Assembly (NCBI RefSeq): GCF_022965805.1
Contig: NC_133117.1
Coordinates: 7,588,183 to 7,652,182 of the forward strand
From: Primulina eburnea
Taxonomy: Eukaryota > Streptophyta > Magnoliopsida > Lamiales > Gesneriaceae
DNA length: 64,000 nucleotides
Direction of reading: 5' to 3'
Part shown: positions 1-10,700 of the stretch, in pieces
Position numbering within the stretch: the first letter of the stretch is position 1
Layout of the letters: each line of letters starts with the position of its first letter
Translations under genes and position numbers: made by a program
The notes under the pieces: generated by a model
What the model was told of the DNA's origin: nothing
The model's input: the letters and a program-made list of their open reading frames with translations, nothing else
The model's database searches: none

Positions 1-141
1 TCGTTTTTTGAACAAAAACATAAAACGTGACTGGTGATCGATTGATGGTCGGAGATGATAGGGTTTGGATTTGATTTTTTTTGTTGAATTTAAGGTCTTG
101 ATTGGTTGTATAATTTTAAACCAGATTTTAAAATCCAGAAT
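1..141. other. Left flank, unassigned (probable old copia G or start of A LTR)
   Basis: AT-rich sequence with no reading frame I can assign. The 5' boundary of the LTR of element A lies somewhere between 82 and 142. Unambiguous alignment with the 3' LTR of A begins at TGTGGAGATG (142), whereas the 3' LTR starts about 20 bases earlier with TGTTAGAC. The left end therefore seems altered, and no duplication matching the right flank (gagtt, 45550-45554) is visible. Confidence 0.4.
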
Positions 142-253
142 TGTGGAGATGCTAGTAAAAACCAGTAGATGCTGGCTTAAGTACAAAAACAGTAGATGTA
201 AATAAACAGAAAACCAGAAGCACTTGTACCGCGCTAAAACCAGTAGCAGCACT
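142..253 (+). repeat. Element A 5' LTR, part 1
   Basis: First part of the 5' LTR of A, about 95% identical to 44452-44562 in the 3' LTR. Interrupted after the gcact target site (249-253) by element E and resuming at 11904. Confidence 0.85.
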
Positions 254-660
254 TGTAATGCCTCGAGTAAATATCACAAGTTGTTGATTTAGTAATATGA
301 GATTATTAAATAATTAATGATTTTTTAAAGAATAAAATATGACATATGTTGGTCATATGAAGTCCAAATGATTTGAAATTTGGATATAACGTAGAAAAAA
401 GAACAGAGGGTTTTGAGATTTTCTTTTCGATCGTGCGAATTATCGGTATATCCAATCGACGAACCGATTTTAGTTTTGGTATCGTTGACATGAGGTCTTC
501 GATTTGAAGTATAAATTTTATAATTTTGGTGATGTTTTGAAATTCTTCGATTTCTGGAATAAATCTGATAAATTGTTAAATCATACTGAAATTGAATATT
601 GTTGAATAGTGTATGATTTTAACGAAGTAGAGAAGATTATAGTGGTGTTATTTTTAATTT
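254..660 (+). repeat. Element E left LTR fragment, + orientation
   Basis: Matches the reverse complement of 11260-11898 closely (TGTAATG, CTCGAGTAAATATCACAAG and onward). Relative to the right copy it lacks an internal block of roughly 190 bases after about 397. Homology stops near 655-660, where integrase coding sequence starts directly. Confidence 0.8.
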
Positions 661-870
661 GGTGGCAAGAAGATATATAAGGATCTACATTCTCAGTTTT
701 GGTGGAAGGGAATGAAACGTGATGTGATTGATTTTGTACGTCGATGTCCTAATTGTCAACAGATCAAAGCTGAGAGGAGAAGGCCGGGACGTGAATTGAG
801 GAGTTTAGAAGTACCGACTTGGAAATGGGAGCACATATCGATGGATTTTGTGACTCATTTGCCAAGAAGC
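661..870 (+). pseudogene. Ty3/gypsy integrase fragment of E, N-terminal part
   Basis: Reads GGKKIYKDLHSQFWWKGMKRDV and then CPNCQQIKAE, the HHCC zinc-binding region of plant gypsy integrases, followed by WKWEHISMDFVT, which carries the first catalytic Asp of the DDE core. It begins abruptly after LTR sequence at about 660, so gag, protease, reverse transcriptase and RNase H are absent. It stops at 870 because element F is inserted (duplication gaagc, 866-870 and 8434-8438), and resumes at 8439. It resembles the integrase of element H. Not expected to be expressed as a working protein. Confidence 0.82.
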
Positions 871-3050
871 TGTAATGCCCGAGAATTTAATTACCGTAAT
901 CTGAAATGATTTGGATACGATTACCGTAATCTGAGAGTAATCTGAAATGACTTATTGAATTAATCGCGATAAGTATAGACGGAACGGATCGGACTAGAAC
1001 ACATGAGAAAGGTGTAAATGTGTGTGTGCCAAGAAAGAGCCCCGCGCACATGCGCTGTATGGATTGGCGCACATTCGCGGAGCTGGCCGAGGCTTACGCG
1101 CACATGCGCGAGATAATGCGCGCACATGCGCGGCAAGGCCAGTACCATCGGCGCATATGCGCGACAGAGATGGCGCATATGCGCGGGAGGGCCAGTAGGG
1201 GTGGCGCATATGCGCGAGTAGGACTTTCGCCGAGACAGTAGGTCTCGCGCATATGCGCGAGTAGCGACCGCGCATATGCGCGAGACGTGTTGCACAAAGG
1301 TTGTGCCATTTGCTTTGCATGCACGGAAGGTATGTATATATATATATATATTGGCATGCAATTCTTCAGAATTGGAAGGAGAAAATCGAGGGTTTAGGGA
1401 AAAGCTTTGTTCTTTTCTTTAGAAATTGATTTACGAGCAAATCGTTTATCTGAATTGGGATCCGACTTCAGTTCTGAACTCCTCTCGCTACGAGCTACAC
1501 AAGGACGTAAGTTTTATTACGTTTAGACAAGATTTGAATTTATGATGTTGTTAGAATTGAATATGATTCGGATATGGTGTTTCTACTACCGTAGATATTG
1601 TAGAATCGAAGTCAGATTTAGAAACAGATTGTTTATGGAATTGTTATGAATTTTAGAGTTGATTTGATTGAGATTGCTATCAGAATTATGCTGTTATTCA
1701 TTGTACAGTGTACAGATACTGAGATTTATTAGGAATTCTGGTAGTGTAATTGTGATGTTAAGACTGACGGGGTTACAAGACTGTAGTGTTATGCCGTCTA
1801 AACATCAGTTGGTACAGATTGATCAGATTCAGTATTGGTTTCTGTTATCTTGTGATAGTGTTGATGTGATCAGATTTTGTACTGAATTGGGTATTGATCA
1901 GAACAGATTGTGTTTTGAGCTACACATTGATACAGTGTATTTATTCTTGTCATTTTAGATTGAAGAAGGATAGACTGGACTTCGAGACCCCGTCTTCCTC
2001 AGACGGGGAAGATAAAGGTATAATTCATGTGATATTCGGGAAAAACAACTCAATTGAGATCGCGTTGAGTTTCCCAATAAAATCACATACTAGATTATTG
2101 TTTATATTGTTACCTGATTATGCTTTGATTATAGAATTGTATTCAAGCATGTAAGATAATTGTGATATTCAGTTTTGAATATGATTATGCTTGGTTTACG
2201 GATTGTTATTCATTGCATTTAAGATAGGAAAGTCTTGACAGTCATTGTCAGACTTCTAGACGTTCGGTGTATCTCAACTTAGGAGTAGCCATTACTCCTA
2301 TTGCCAGCCGTCGATACAGCTCGGACCGAAGTCTAGGAATAAGACGTACAGTCGCCCCGAGTGGTTGGGTAGGTGACAGCCGGTGACGTCTTATTCACCC
2401 CGGGATCCCTAGAGTTATAGTTGAGTCAAGTCTAGACATGATTTGATTAGAACTGCATGCGTATATGAATTGGGTTCATAGATTATGGAACCTATTGTTA
2501 TTGCTTTCAGTCATGACAGTATGTTTCATGATTTAAATTGTTATATACATGCTTATCTGATTCGAGTTGCATGTTCAGTTAGATTTGATTTCATAGATGA
2601 TGAAGTCTATTACTATTGTTAGTACTTTTATTCATGACAGCATGTTTCATGAATTATTATGTGTATATGCATGTTTACCATGTTTTATACTGGGATTTAT
2701 TCTCACCGGAGTTATCCGGCTGTTGTCTTGTTTTGTATGTGTGCATGACAACAGGTGGGGCTGGATCAGGGTCGAGATGACGATGAGAGAAGACGAGTTA
2801 GCGTGGTGATTCCGGACTTGTAGCAGACTTGGTTTATTACTGGAATTTAGTAACGGAACCTTAGATTTAAGTTGTACAGTATTGTACCTTTATTCTGAAA
2901 TGTAGTTTTTATACAGACATGTATATTATTTAGATTCCATTACCTTCCGCAGTTATATTTTAAAAAAAAAAATTTTTAGACCCTGTCTATCAGAACTGAT
3001 AATTAAATCCCAAAGATGATTAAGAAAAGATTAGCGTCCGGGTCCCCACA
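871..3050 (+). repeat. Element F 5' LTR
   Basis: A 2180-bp LTR. It contains an array of GCGCA(C/T)ATGCGC palindromes (1044-1282) followed by a TATATATA run near 1333-1350 that is the likely TATA box. A leader with GTAAGTTTTA (a splice-donor-like site near 1507) follows. A hairpin CCCCGTCT-N5-AGACGGGG lies at 1988-2008. It ends in GGGTCCCCACA. It is about 98-99% identical to the 3' LTR apart from one motif unit and the TA run. Confidence 0.92.
1044..1282. repeat. Iterated 12-mer palindrome GCGCATATGCGC in F 5' LTR
   Basis: Nine copies of GCGC-ACAT/ATAT-GCGC spaced about 20-40 bases apart. Each is a near-perfect palindrome with a central CANNTG (E-box form). The first four have CACAT cores and the last five CATAT. 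One copy in the 5' LTR is mutated (CACATTCGC). The surrounding sequence is AT-rich. Confidence 0.9.
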
Positions 3051-3055
3051 ACAGG

Positions 3056-3067
3056 TGGTATCAGAGC
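3056..3067 (+). other. Primer-binding site of F (initiator tRNA-Met)
   Basis: TGGTATCAGAGC lies five bases after the 5' LTR end and is complementary to the 3' end of plant initiator tRNA-Met. Confidence 0.9.
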
Positions 3068-3521
3068 GAGGATAGTTCTTTCAGAGCTATAGATTCCTTA
3101 GCGATGGATATCGTAGAAGTTAGTTCCTTTAGAGGTTTGATCTTTTAGCTATAGATCTTTTAGCGATAGATCTTTTAGATTGAGATAGTCAGAGTTGATA
3201 GATCTTTTAGACTGACTTAGATTAAGATAGAAGAGAATGAGCGGGGTAGAGGAATTTTCTTTCCTTGCATGTCTGTGCTAGCATGAGATTGATTTTCATG
3301 TTGATTGACATTGTGATGCTAGCATGAGACTATATGTTACTGCTTTAGGATACATGCTTACCTGATTATATGATTTGAATTGGTATTATGTATTCATAAA
3401 TATGAATCAGATCGGATTCATGATCAGCAGTAAGATGATCATGATCAGAAAAGATTGGCATAGATTTGTATTATTGGGTTACTAATGTTTGTGGTAATCA
3501 GATGTACTTCCCAGAAGGATT

Positions 3522-4454
3522 TTGGAAATAGGCAGTACTTCGTATGAGCAGCCATATATACCAGAACCGCAGATAGATGCGTCAGCGACTCCGATGGAAA
3601 CCAAGTTGGCAGAATTTCAGTTATTACAGCCGCCGATTCTGAATGGTATTGAGACATCTGAAGAATGTCAGAACTGGTTTGATGATATGGAGATACTGTT
3701 AGGGTTACTTGATTGTACAGATCAGCAGAGGGTTAAATTGGTAAGTTATCAGTTACGAGAGGCTGCCAGAAATTGGTGGATTACGATCAAAAGTATATTA
3801 GACCTACGGGGTACGGTGATCACGTGGGAAGTATTTACAACTGAATTATATCAACGATTTTTCTCAGTGTCTTATAGAGAGGACAAAAGAGAGGAATTTG
3901 AGAATTTGAGACAAGGTCAAATGAATGTTGAAGACTATGTTGCCAAATTCTCTACGCTACTGCATTTTGCTCCTCAGTTGGCTGGGAATGAAGAAGCTGT
4001 AGTGAATCAGTTCGTCAGAGGATTGAATTCAGAGATAGTAGCATTGATGAATGTACAGCAACCTTATCATTTTGCTGGTGTCTTAAGTAAAGAGAAGAGA
4101 GCGGAGGCCAGTCTGACTAGACAATTGAGAAGGTTGTGTATGCAGCAACCTCAGACACAGCAATCCCCTCGCCGATTTGATCGTGGCAGTACAAGTGGAA
4201 AGGAAGAGTTACTGAAAGTTCGGAAGCAACCGTTCAAGAGATTTGGAAGTGGTTCCTCTAGCTCTAGTGGATCCAGTTCGCATTATACGGGAGTGTATTG
4301 CAGGAATTGTGGAGGGAGACACTCCACAGAGCAATGCCAAGGAGTGCTTGGTAGATGCAATAATTGTAGACATCATGGGCATTTTGCTAGAGTGTGTCCT
4401 CAGAAGGGTTCCCAAAGATTCCAGGGAGCAGGACCATCGGGTGGCAATGCGTGA
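3522..4454 (+). CDS. Gag of element F, start codon apparently lost
   Basis: Open frame of about 310 residues homologous to the gag of element H. The retrotransposon-gag domain spans roughly residues 45-165 ([34 protein letters not shown]). Two zinc-finger-like modules follow at about 262-290 (CRNCGGRHSTEQC and CNNCRHHGHFARVC). Gag would form the particle and bind RNA. By comparison with H ([13 protein letters not shown]) the aligned F sequence reads VLPRRILEIGSTS, so both upstream Met codons are replaced. The first in-frame ATG is at 3594, inside the conserved N-terminus. A shortened protein from 3594 is possible, or there is no gag at all. The frame ends just after the second knuckle. Confidence 0.75.
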   Translation: MEIGSTSYEQPYIPEPQIDASATPMETKLAEFQLLQPPILNGIETSEECQNWFDDMEILLGLLDCTDQQRVKLVSYQLREAARNWWITIKSILDLRGTVITWEVFTTELYQRFFSVSYREDKREEFENLRQGQMNVEDYVAKFSTLLHFAPQLAGNEEAVVNQFVRGLNSEIVALMNVQQPYHFAGVLSKEKRAEASLTRQLRRLCMQQPQTQQSPRRFDRGSTSGKEELLKVRKQPFKRFGSGSSSSSGSSSHYTGVYCRNCGGRHSTEQCQGVLGRCNNCRHHGHFARVCPQKGSQRFQGAGPSGGNA

Positions 4455-6186
4455 AAAACAGACCCCGTAGTTACAACAGGTACCATTCTTTATGATTATA
4501 TTGCATACGTATCGATATATACTAATGCATTCTTTATGAGTATCTGTGAATGAGTAGTATGGAGATATGTTGTATCTGTTGGGTCTGGGTATACGGTAGT
4601 ATTGATTCCTTGACTGTTGAGGAATATGTTGATATCAGAAATTTCTGTGACATATTATATACTACAGGTAGATAAGGATGAGATTGGATTAGATTATGAT
4701 GTACTTGTTTTATCTGATTTTGATAGCATGATTGATATTTATATGCTGAACAAGTACTGAAATATCGTAGCATGTGTTCCAGAAATAGTAAGATTAAGAC
4801 CAGATCTAGTTGATAAATGAGGATTTTAGATCCAGAAGTCCTTAGAAAATTGTAGGGTTTAGGACTCGATTATTACAGAAAGGAACAGATGGCATCCTTA
4901 TGTATTCAGTAGATCCACTGAAATCGAGCCTAAAATTTGATAGTAAGATAATAGTTAACTGGTGTTTTCTTAGATAAGATATCAGATGGGTTCTCTATCA
5001 GAAAGAATTGAAAGAATTGACAGATTAAAGTATGGGCTAAGGAATCCAGTTGATGTGTATTTCTCTTGAAGACATTTTAGTTCTGTTTCTAGATTGACAG
5101 ATTATGTGTTCAGGGGTATTTTGAAGAATTATGTTTGTTATATCTATGATTCCGGGATATATCCACAGCATCTGATTGTTTATATTGAATATTTGAAGAC
5201 TGGGTTAAATATTCCGAGAACTGTGATTATTGTATACAGCAATGGGTCAGGTATGGATCCGAATGCAGTTATTGATACAGGTTTATATTCAGACTATGTG
5301 GTATCAGGAATGTCAGAATTAGCAGAATGTCAGATATGTCAGAACTTTCTTATATGATTTGGACAGATTATCTTATTCTGATTATCTTTTTCTTGTATTG
5401 CTTTACATCTGCTGAGTATTGTTATGATTTTAAATCAGTATTTGAGACATCTTATATTGTTTGGGAGTATATTCTATTTGCAGATGAAATATAGCAGTTG
5501 ATCTGGACAGTATGAAGATTGGTCAGCCGGCCAGAATCTATTATGTTTTGAGTTTTCTTAAACTCACTAGATCAGCATAGGATATTTCTATTCTGAGTTT
5601 GATTTGATGTTATTGTAATTATTATTCAGTGTGGGATACTATGCAGTTCCAATTGTATCAGAGTTGTTTGTGGGAAATACAGTAGTCCCGAACGGTGATC
5701 AGAATTTTCAGACCTGTATTTTGTTGATCAGATCAATATAACATCTATATGATTTTGCGTTTTCTATGGGTTTGGTGATTGTGATGAAGTTTGCACTTGT
5801 GATAAATTATATCATAAGCTTTTTCTCTCAGACTTGTTACAGATTGACAGGTAGTCAGCGTGTAGTAGTCAGATATTGAAAGATATTGATAGAACTCTAG
5901 TGCTGGATGTTAGCACTAGTTATCAAGATAGTGCAGAAGGAATAGATGTAGGAAACCAATGTCGGATGATGACGATTGATATTTGGAACCGAAGATGGAA
6001 TATGTCCTTAATTGGAATAAACAGATGGAATAGCAATTACAGGTGGTATTGCTTTGTTATGGATTGCAATTGGCGTATACGGGTGTTGTATAGCCAGTAA
6101 TATGGGATTGATTCGGCTAGTGAAATGAGTTTGGATGTTAAACTCTGTTATACAGTTCTTCTGAAAGATTTGGTTTGATGATTGGT
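4455..6186 (+). pseudogene. Decayed pol remnant of F
   Basis: No long frame. Fragments recognisable against H include VLSDFDSMIDIYMLNKY near 4707-4757 (end of the protease region), TRLLQKGTDGILMYSVD near 4863-4913, and a short KELKELTD piece before the reverse transcriptase. The core reverse transcriptase and integrase domains are not recognisable. A stretch at 5094-5260 could be a heavily altered YxDD region, but that is weak. Stops occur in all frames. This is clearly older damage than the LTRs show. Confidence 0.65.
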
Positions 6187-6224
6187 GAGTTCGAGGACGA
6201 ACTCAGATCTAAGAGGGGGAGAAA
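6187..6224 (+). promoter_or_regulatory. Hairpin and polypurine tract of F
   Basis: GAGTTCGAGGACGAACTC (6187-6204) forms a 7-bp stem with an AGGA loop. AAGAGGGGGAGAAA (6211-6224), the plus-strand primer, follows and abuts the 3' LTR. The same arrangement is seen in D and H with covarying stem bases. Confidence 0.8.
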
Positions 6225-8433
6225 TGTAATGCCCGAGAATTTAATTACCGTAATCTGAAATGATTTGGATACGATTACCGTAATCTGAGAGTAATCTGAA
6301 ATGACTTATTGAATTAATCGCGATAAGTATAGACGGAACGGATCGGACTAGAACACATGAGAAAGGTGTAAATGTGTGTGTGCCAAGAAAGAGCCCCGCG
6401 CACATGCGCTGTATGGATTGGCGCACATGCGCGGAGCTGGCCGAGGCTTACGCGCACATGCGCGAGATAATGCGCGCACATGCGCGGCAAGGCCAGTACC
6501 ATCGGCGCATATGCGCGACAGAGATGGCGCATATGCGCGGGAGGGCCAGTAGGGGTGGCGCATATGCGCGGAAATAATGGCGCATATGCGCGAGTAGGAC
6601 TTTCGCCGAGACAGTAGGTCTCGCGCATATGCGCGAGTAGTGACCGCGCATATGCGCGAGACGTGTTGCACAAAGGTTGTGCCATTTGCTTTGCATGCAC
6701 GGAAGGTATGTATATATATATATATATATATATATTGGCATGCAATTCTTCAGAATTGGAAGGAGAAAATCGAGGGTTTAGGGAAAAGCTTTGTTCTTTT
6801 CTTTAGAAATTGATTTACGAGCAAATCGTTTATCTGAATTGGAATCCGACTTCAGTTCTGAACTCCTCTCGCTACGAGCTACACAAGGACGTAAGTTTTA
6901 TTACGTTTAGACAAGATTTGAATTTATGATGTTGTTAGAATTGAATATGATTCGGATATGGTGTTTCTACTACCGTAGATATTGTAGAATCGAAGTCAGA
7001 TTTAGAAACAGATTGTTTATGGAATTGTTATGAATTTTAGAGTTGATTTAATTGAGATTGCTATCAGAATTATGCTGTTATTCATTGTACAGTGTACATA
7101 TACTGAGATTTATTAGGAATTCTGGTAGTGTAATTGTGATGTTAAGACTGACGGGGTTACAAGACTGTAGTGTTATGCCGTCTAAACATCAGTTGGTACA
7201 GATTGATCAGATTCAGTATTGGTTTCTGTTATCTTGTGATAGTGTTGATGTGATCAGATTTTGTACTGAATTGGGTATTGATCAGAACAGATTGTGTTTT
7301 GAGCTACACATTGATACAGTGTATTTATTCTTGTCATTTCAGATTGAAGATGGATAGACTGGACTTCGAGACCCCGTCTGAGGCAGACGGGGAAGATAAA
7401 GGTATAATTCATGTGATATTCGGGAAAAACAACTCAATTGAGATCGCGTTGAGTTTCCCAATAAAATCACATACTAGATTATTGTTTATATTGTTACCTG
7501 ATTATGCTTTGATTATAGAATTGTATTCAAGCATGTAAGATAATTGTGATATTCAGTTATGAATATGATTATGCTTGGTTTACGGATTGTTATTCATTGC
7601 ATTTAAGATAGGAAAGTCTTGACAGTCATTGTCAGACTTCTAGACGTTCGGTGTATCTCAACTTAGGAGTAGCCATTACTCCTATTGCCAGCCGTCGATA
7701 CAGCTCGGACCGAAGTCTAGGAACAAGACGTACAGTCGCCCCGAGTGGTTGGTAGGTGACAGCCGGTGACGTCTTATTCACCCCGGGATCCCTAGAGTTA
7801 TAGTTGAGTCAAGTCTAGACATGATTTGATTAGAACTGCATGCGTATATGAATTGGGTTCATAGATTATGGAACCTATTGTTATTGCTTTCAGTCATAAC
7901 AGTATGTTTCATGATTTAAATTGTTATATACATGCTTATCTGATTCGAGTTGCATGTTCAGTTAGATTAGATTTCATAGATGATGAAGTCTATTACTATT
8001 GTTAGTACTTTTATTCATGACAGCATGTTTCATGAATTATTATGTGTATATGCATGTTTACCATGTTTTATACTGGGATTTATTCTCACCGGAGTTATCC
8101 GGCTGTTGTCTTGTTTTGTATGTGTGCATGACAACAGGTGGGGCTGGATCAGGGTCGAGATGACGATGAGAGAAGACGAGTTAGCGTGGTGATTCCGGAC
8201 TTGTAGCAGACTTGGTTTATTACTGGAATTTAGTAACGGAACCTTAGATTTAAGTTGTACAGTATTGTACCTTTATTCTGAAATGTAGTTTTTATACAGA
8301 CATGTATATTATTTAGATTCCATTACCTTCCGCAGTTATATTTTTAAAAAAAAAATTTTTAGACCCTGTTTATCAGAACTGATAATTAAATCCCAAAGAT
8401 GATTAAGAAAAGATTAGCGTCCGGGTCCCCACA
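6225..8433 (+). repeat. Element F 3' LTR
   Basis: A 2209-bp LTR, near identical to 871-3050. It has ten rather than nine GCGCATATGCGC units (6398-6658), a longer TA run (near 6710-6735), and a flipped hairpin loop at 7372-7392. Confidence 0.92.
6398..6658. repeat. Iterated palindrome array in F 3' LTR
   Basis: Ten copies of the GCGCA(C/T)ATGCGC palindrome. Relative to the 5' LTR one extra ATAT-core unit is present near 6560-6590. Confidence 0.88.
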
Positions 8434-8438
8434 GAAGC

Positions 8439-9073
8439 ACTGGAACTATTGATGCTATTTGGGTGATTGTTGATCGATTGACGAAAGTTGCACATTTTAT
8501 ACCCTATAGCATGAGTAGTACGTACTTGAAGATGGCACAGTTGTATATACGAGACATCGTACGTTGCATGGGATTCCAGTGTCTATTATTTCTGATAGAG
8601 ATCCTCGATTTAATTCTCATTTCTGGGAAGGATTGCAGACTGCGATGGGACAGAGTTGAGATTGAGTACGGCTTATCCTCCACAGACAGATGGTCAGACT
8701 GAGCGTACTATTCAGACGCTGGAGGATATGTTGCGTGCTTATGTTATGGATTTTAAATCTGTTTGGCAGTCATCTATTTCATTGGTGGAGTTTGCGTATA
8801 ACAATAGTTATGAGAGTAGTATTCAGATGACTCCATTTGAGGCATTGTATGGGAGACGTTATACTGGGATGATGTTGATCGAGCTGCAGTTACCGGTCCT
8901 GATATGATTCATGAGATGGAACAAAAAGTAAAGTTGATACAACAACAATTGAAAGCAGCGCAAGATAGACAGGCCGCATATGCCAATAAAAGACGAAGAC
9001 CCTTAGAGTTTCAGCAGGGCGATCGAGTATTTTTGAAAGTTTCTCCTTTTCGTGGCACAGTGCGACCACCACA
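8439..9073 (+). pseudogene. Ty3/gypsy integrase fragment of E, catalytic part
   Basis: Continuation of 661-870 across F. It holds DAIWVIVDRLTKVAHFIPY, the second catalytic Asp in SDRDPRF (near 8590-8615, in a shifted frame) and the catalytic Glu in PQTDGQTERTIQ (near 8680-8715). The C-terminal QGDRVFLKVSPFRG follows at 9018-9060. Frameshifts near 8565 and 8870-8905 break it. It ends at VRPP, where minus-strand LTR sequence takes over at 9074, so the C-terminal chromodomain is missing. Confidence 0.82.
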
Positions 9074-9326
9074 TGTGACGCCCCAAACCTCGCCACGTAA
9101 TCATACAACATGTGACGTCATATGCATAAAAATTTTCTTTGCGACGACGTAATAATATAATGCATATATGACAAAATAGTGCAATCACCACACTATATAC
9201 ATCAGTGCAGCAGAAATAGTATAATAAATACACACACAACTCAAATAAAACAATAAACTATATTGTCTCTATCTACTATCAACTACAGGACTGTTTGACT
9301 AGACACACCTAGTCCTTCGAAGTTTG

Positions 9327-10290
9327 CAACTAAAAAAACATCTAAATATTAGCGACGGTTTGTGATAAATCCGTCGCTACATATTAGCGACGGTATTTAA
9401 ATTTAGCGACAGTTTGCAACTGTAACGACGGTATTTAACTTTAAAACCGTCGCTAAAATCTGCGTAAAAATAAAAAAAATTACTTTTTTAATTTAGTTAA
9501 TTTTTAAAAAAACTTCAATACACCTATGATAAATAAACTCATGATCTTAATTAAAACACTTAAAAAATTAATCAAAAATTGAAACAAAAAAATGTAGTTA
9601 AAATCGTATAAGAAAGAAAAATTTTAGGTGTTGTAAAATAGTATGTAAAAAAAGTGGAACAGAAATCGGATATTTATAAACAGTTTGCGGCTTCTACCGA
9701 TGGTTTCCCAAGACACCGTCGCTATTGGCGACGGTTTAAATATAATTGTCGCTGATTTACTTCAATTAGCGACAGTTTACTCAAAACCGTCGCTAAGAGC
9801 GATAGTGTTTTATTATACTGTCGCCGATTTAAAATGACGACGGTTATTATAAACCGTCGCAATATTTAAAATAGCGACGGTTACTCTAACACCGTCGCTA
9901 ATTTAAGATTTCGCAACATTTTCCACGGCGTGCTATCAATGCAAGCCGTGAATGCACAAGGTATTAACAGCGCACATTATAGCACGCTGCGGATAGTATA
10001 TAATATTACTTTCCGCAGCATGCTTTTAATGTACGCCGTTAATGTATGTGTTATTAACGGCGCGCATTAAAAGCACGCTGCGGAAAGTATATAATATTTA
10101 CAGCACACATAAATGCACGTTGTAGATATTACTTTCCGCAGCGTGCTTTTGATGCACGCCGTTATTTCCGTCAAGTACAACAATATTAACAGCGCACATA
10201 TTGATGCACGCCGTTAAAAACACTATTCGCAGCGTGCTTTTAATGCACACTGTTGATAACGTGCTGCGGAAAATCATTTTTCTTGTAGTG
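9327..10290. mobile_element. CACTA-like non-autonomous DNA transposon
   Basis: The right end reads TTTTTCTTGTAGTG, the complement of CACTACAAGAAAAA, a typical CACTA (En/Spm) terminus. The subterminal regions are packed with repeats: GCGACGGT and its complement in the left half (9351-9905), and CCGCAGCGTGC/GCACGCTGCGG in the right half (9930-10270). The left terminus is unclear (CAACTAAAAAAAC at about 9327 is a possible degenerate end) and the 3-bp duplication is not clean. No transposase frame is present, so movement would need proteins from elsewhere. Confidence 0.65.
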
Positions 10291-10501
10291 TTCACTCTAT
10301 CATGTCTCACGGCATAATCCTGTGACATGTCCAACAGAAACAGCCCCCAAAGGCTGAGCATACACAACAATCATCATCGTAATACATAACAGTTATTTTA
10401 ACAACATAATAAGATATAACTGAAATGATAACAGAAATACCCCCTTTGCCGTTTCTGGACAATTAGCCATCAAGAACCTCAACAAAATCACACTGCAACA
10501 A

Positions 10502-10700
10502 TAACATCGACGATACGTCGCACCCTAACTCCGACGACAGCAATATCGTCGAACGAACAACAACATCGACGATACGTCGCACCCCAATACCGGCGACATC
10601 AATATCATCGAACGAATAACATCGACGATACGTCGCACCCCAACTCCGGCGATTGCAATATTGTTGAACGAACAACATCAACGAGACGTCTCCCAACAAC
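10502..10700. repeat. Tandem repeat of 55-60 bp in E LTR
   Basis: About 3.3 copies of a unit beginning ACATCGACGATACGTCGCACC (starts near 10502, 10562, 10617 and 10674), progressively diverged. CpG-rich relative to surroundings. Confidence 0.85.

Larger units (their letters stand above)
871..8433 (+). mobile_element. Element F: non-autonomous Ty3/gypsy LTR retrotransposon
   Basis: F has near-identical LTRs (871-3050 and 6225-8433), an initiator-Met primer site at 3056-3067, a polypurine tract at 6211-6224 and a perfect 5-bp duplication gaagc (866-870, 8434-8438). LTR ends are TGTAATGCCC and GTCCCCACA, like those of element H, and its gag and protease remnants resemble H. The internal region is only about 3.2 kb against about 4.85 kb in H. 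Gag is an open frame but pol is reduced to scattered decayed segments. Young LTRs around old decayed coding sequence suggest it was copied using proteins supplied by another element. Confidence 0.92.

Noticed and set aside
1044..1282. Regularly spaced palindromic repeats resembling a CRISPR array
   Set aside because: The setting is a plant LTR, the repeat is only 12 bases, spacers vary in length and are themselves related, and there are no cas genes. It is an LTR motif array.
960..1361. Overlapping ORFs on both strands (also 6314-6745)
   Set aside because: They arise from the palindromic CpG array, which lacks stop codons. Arg/Ala/His/Met-rich repetitive translation with no conserved protein features.
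2597..2809. 70-residue ORF in F LTRs (copy at 7980-8192)
   Set aside because: Inside LTR leader sequence; identical because the LTRs are duplicates. No domain and no equivalent in H.
10463..10699. Minus-strand ORF of 78 residues
   Set aside because: It is the translation of the 55-60 bp tandem repeat in the E LTR.
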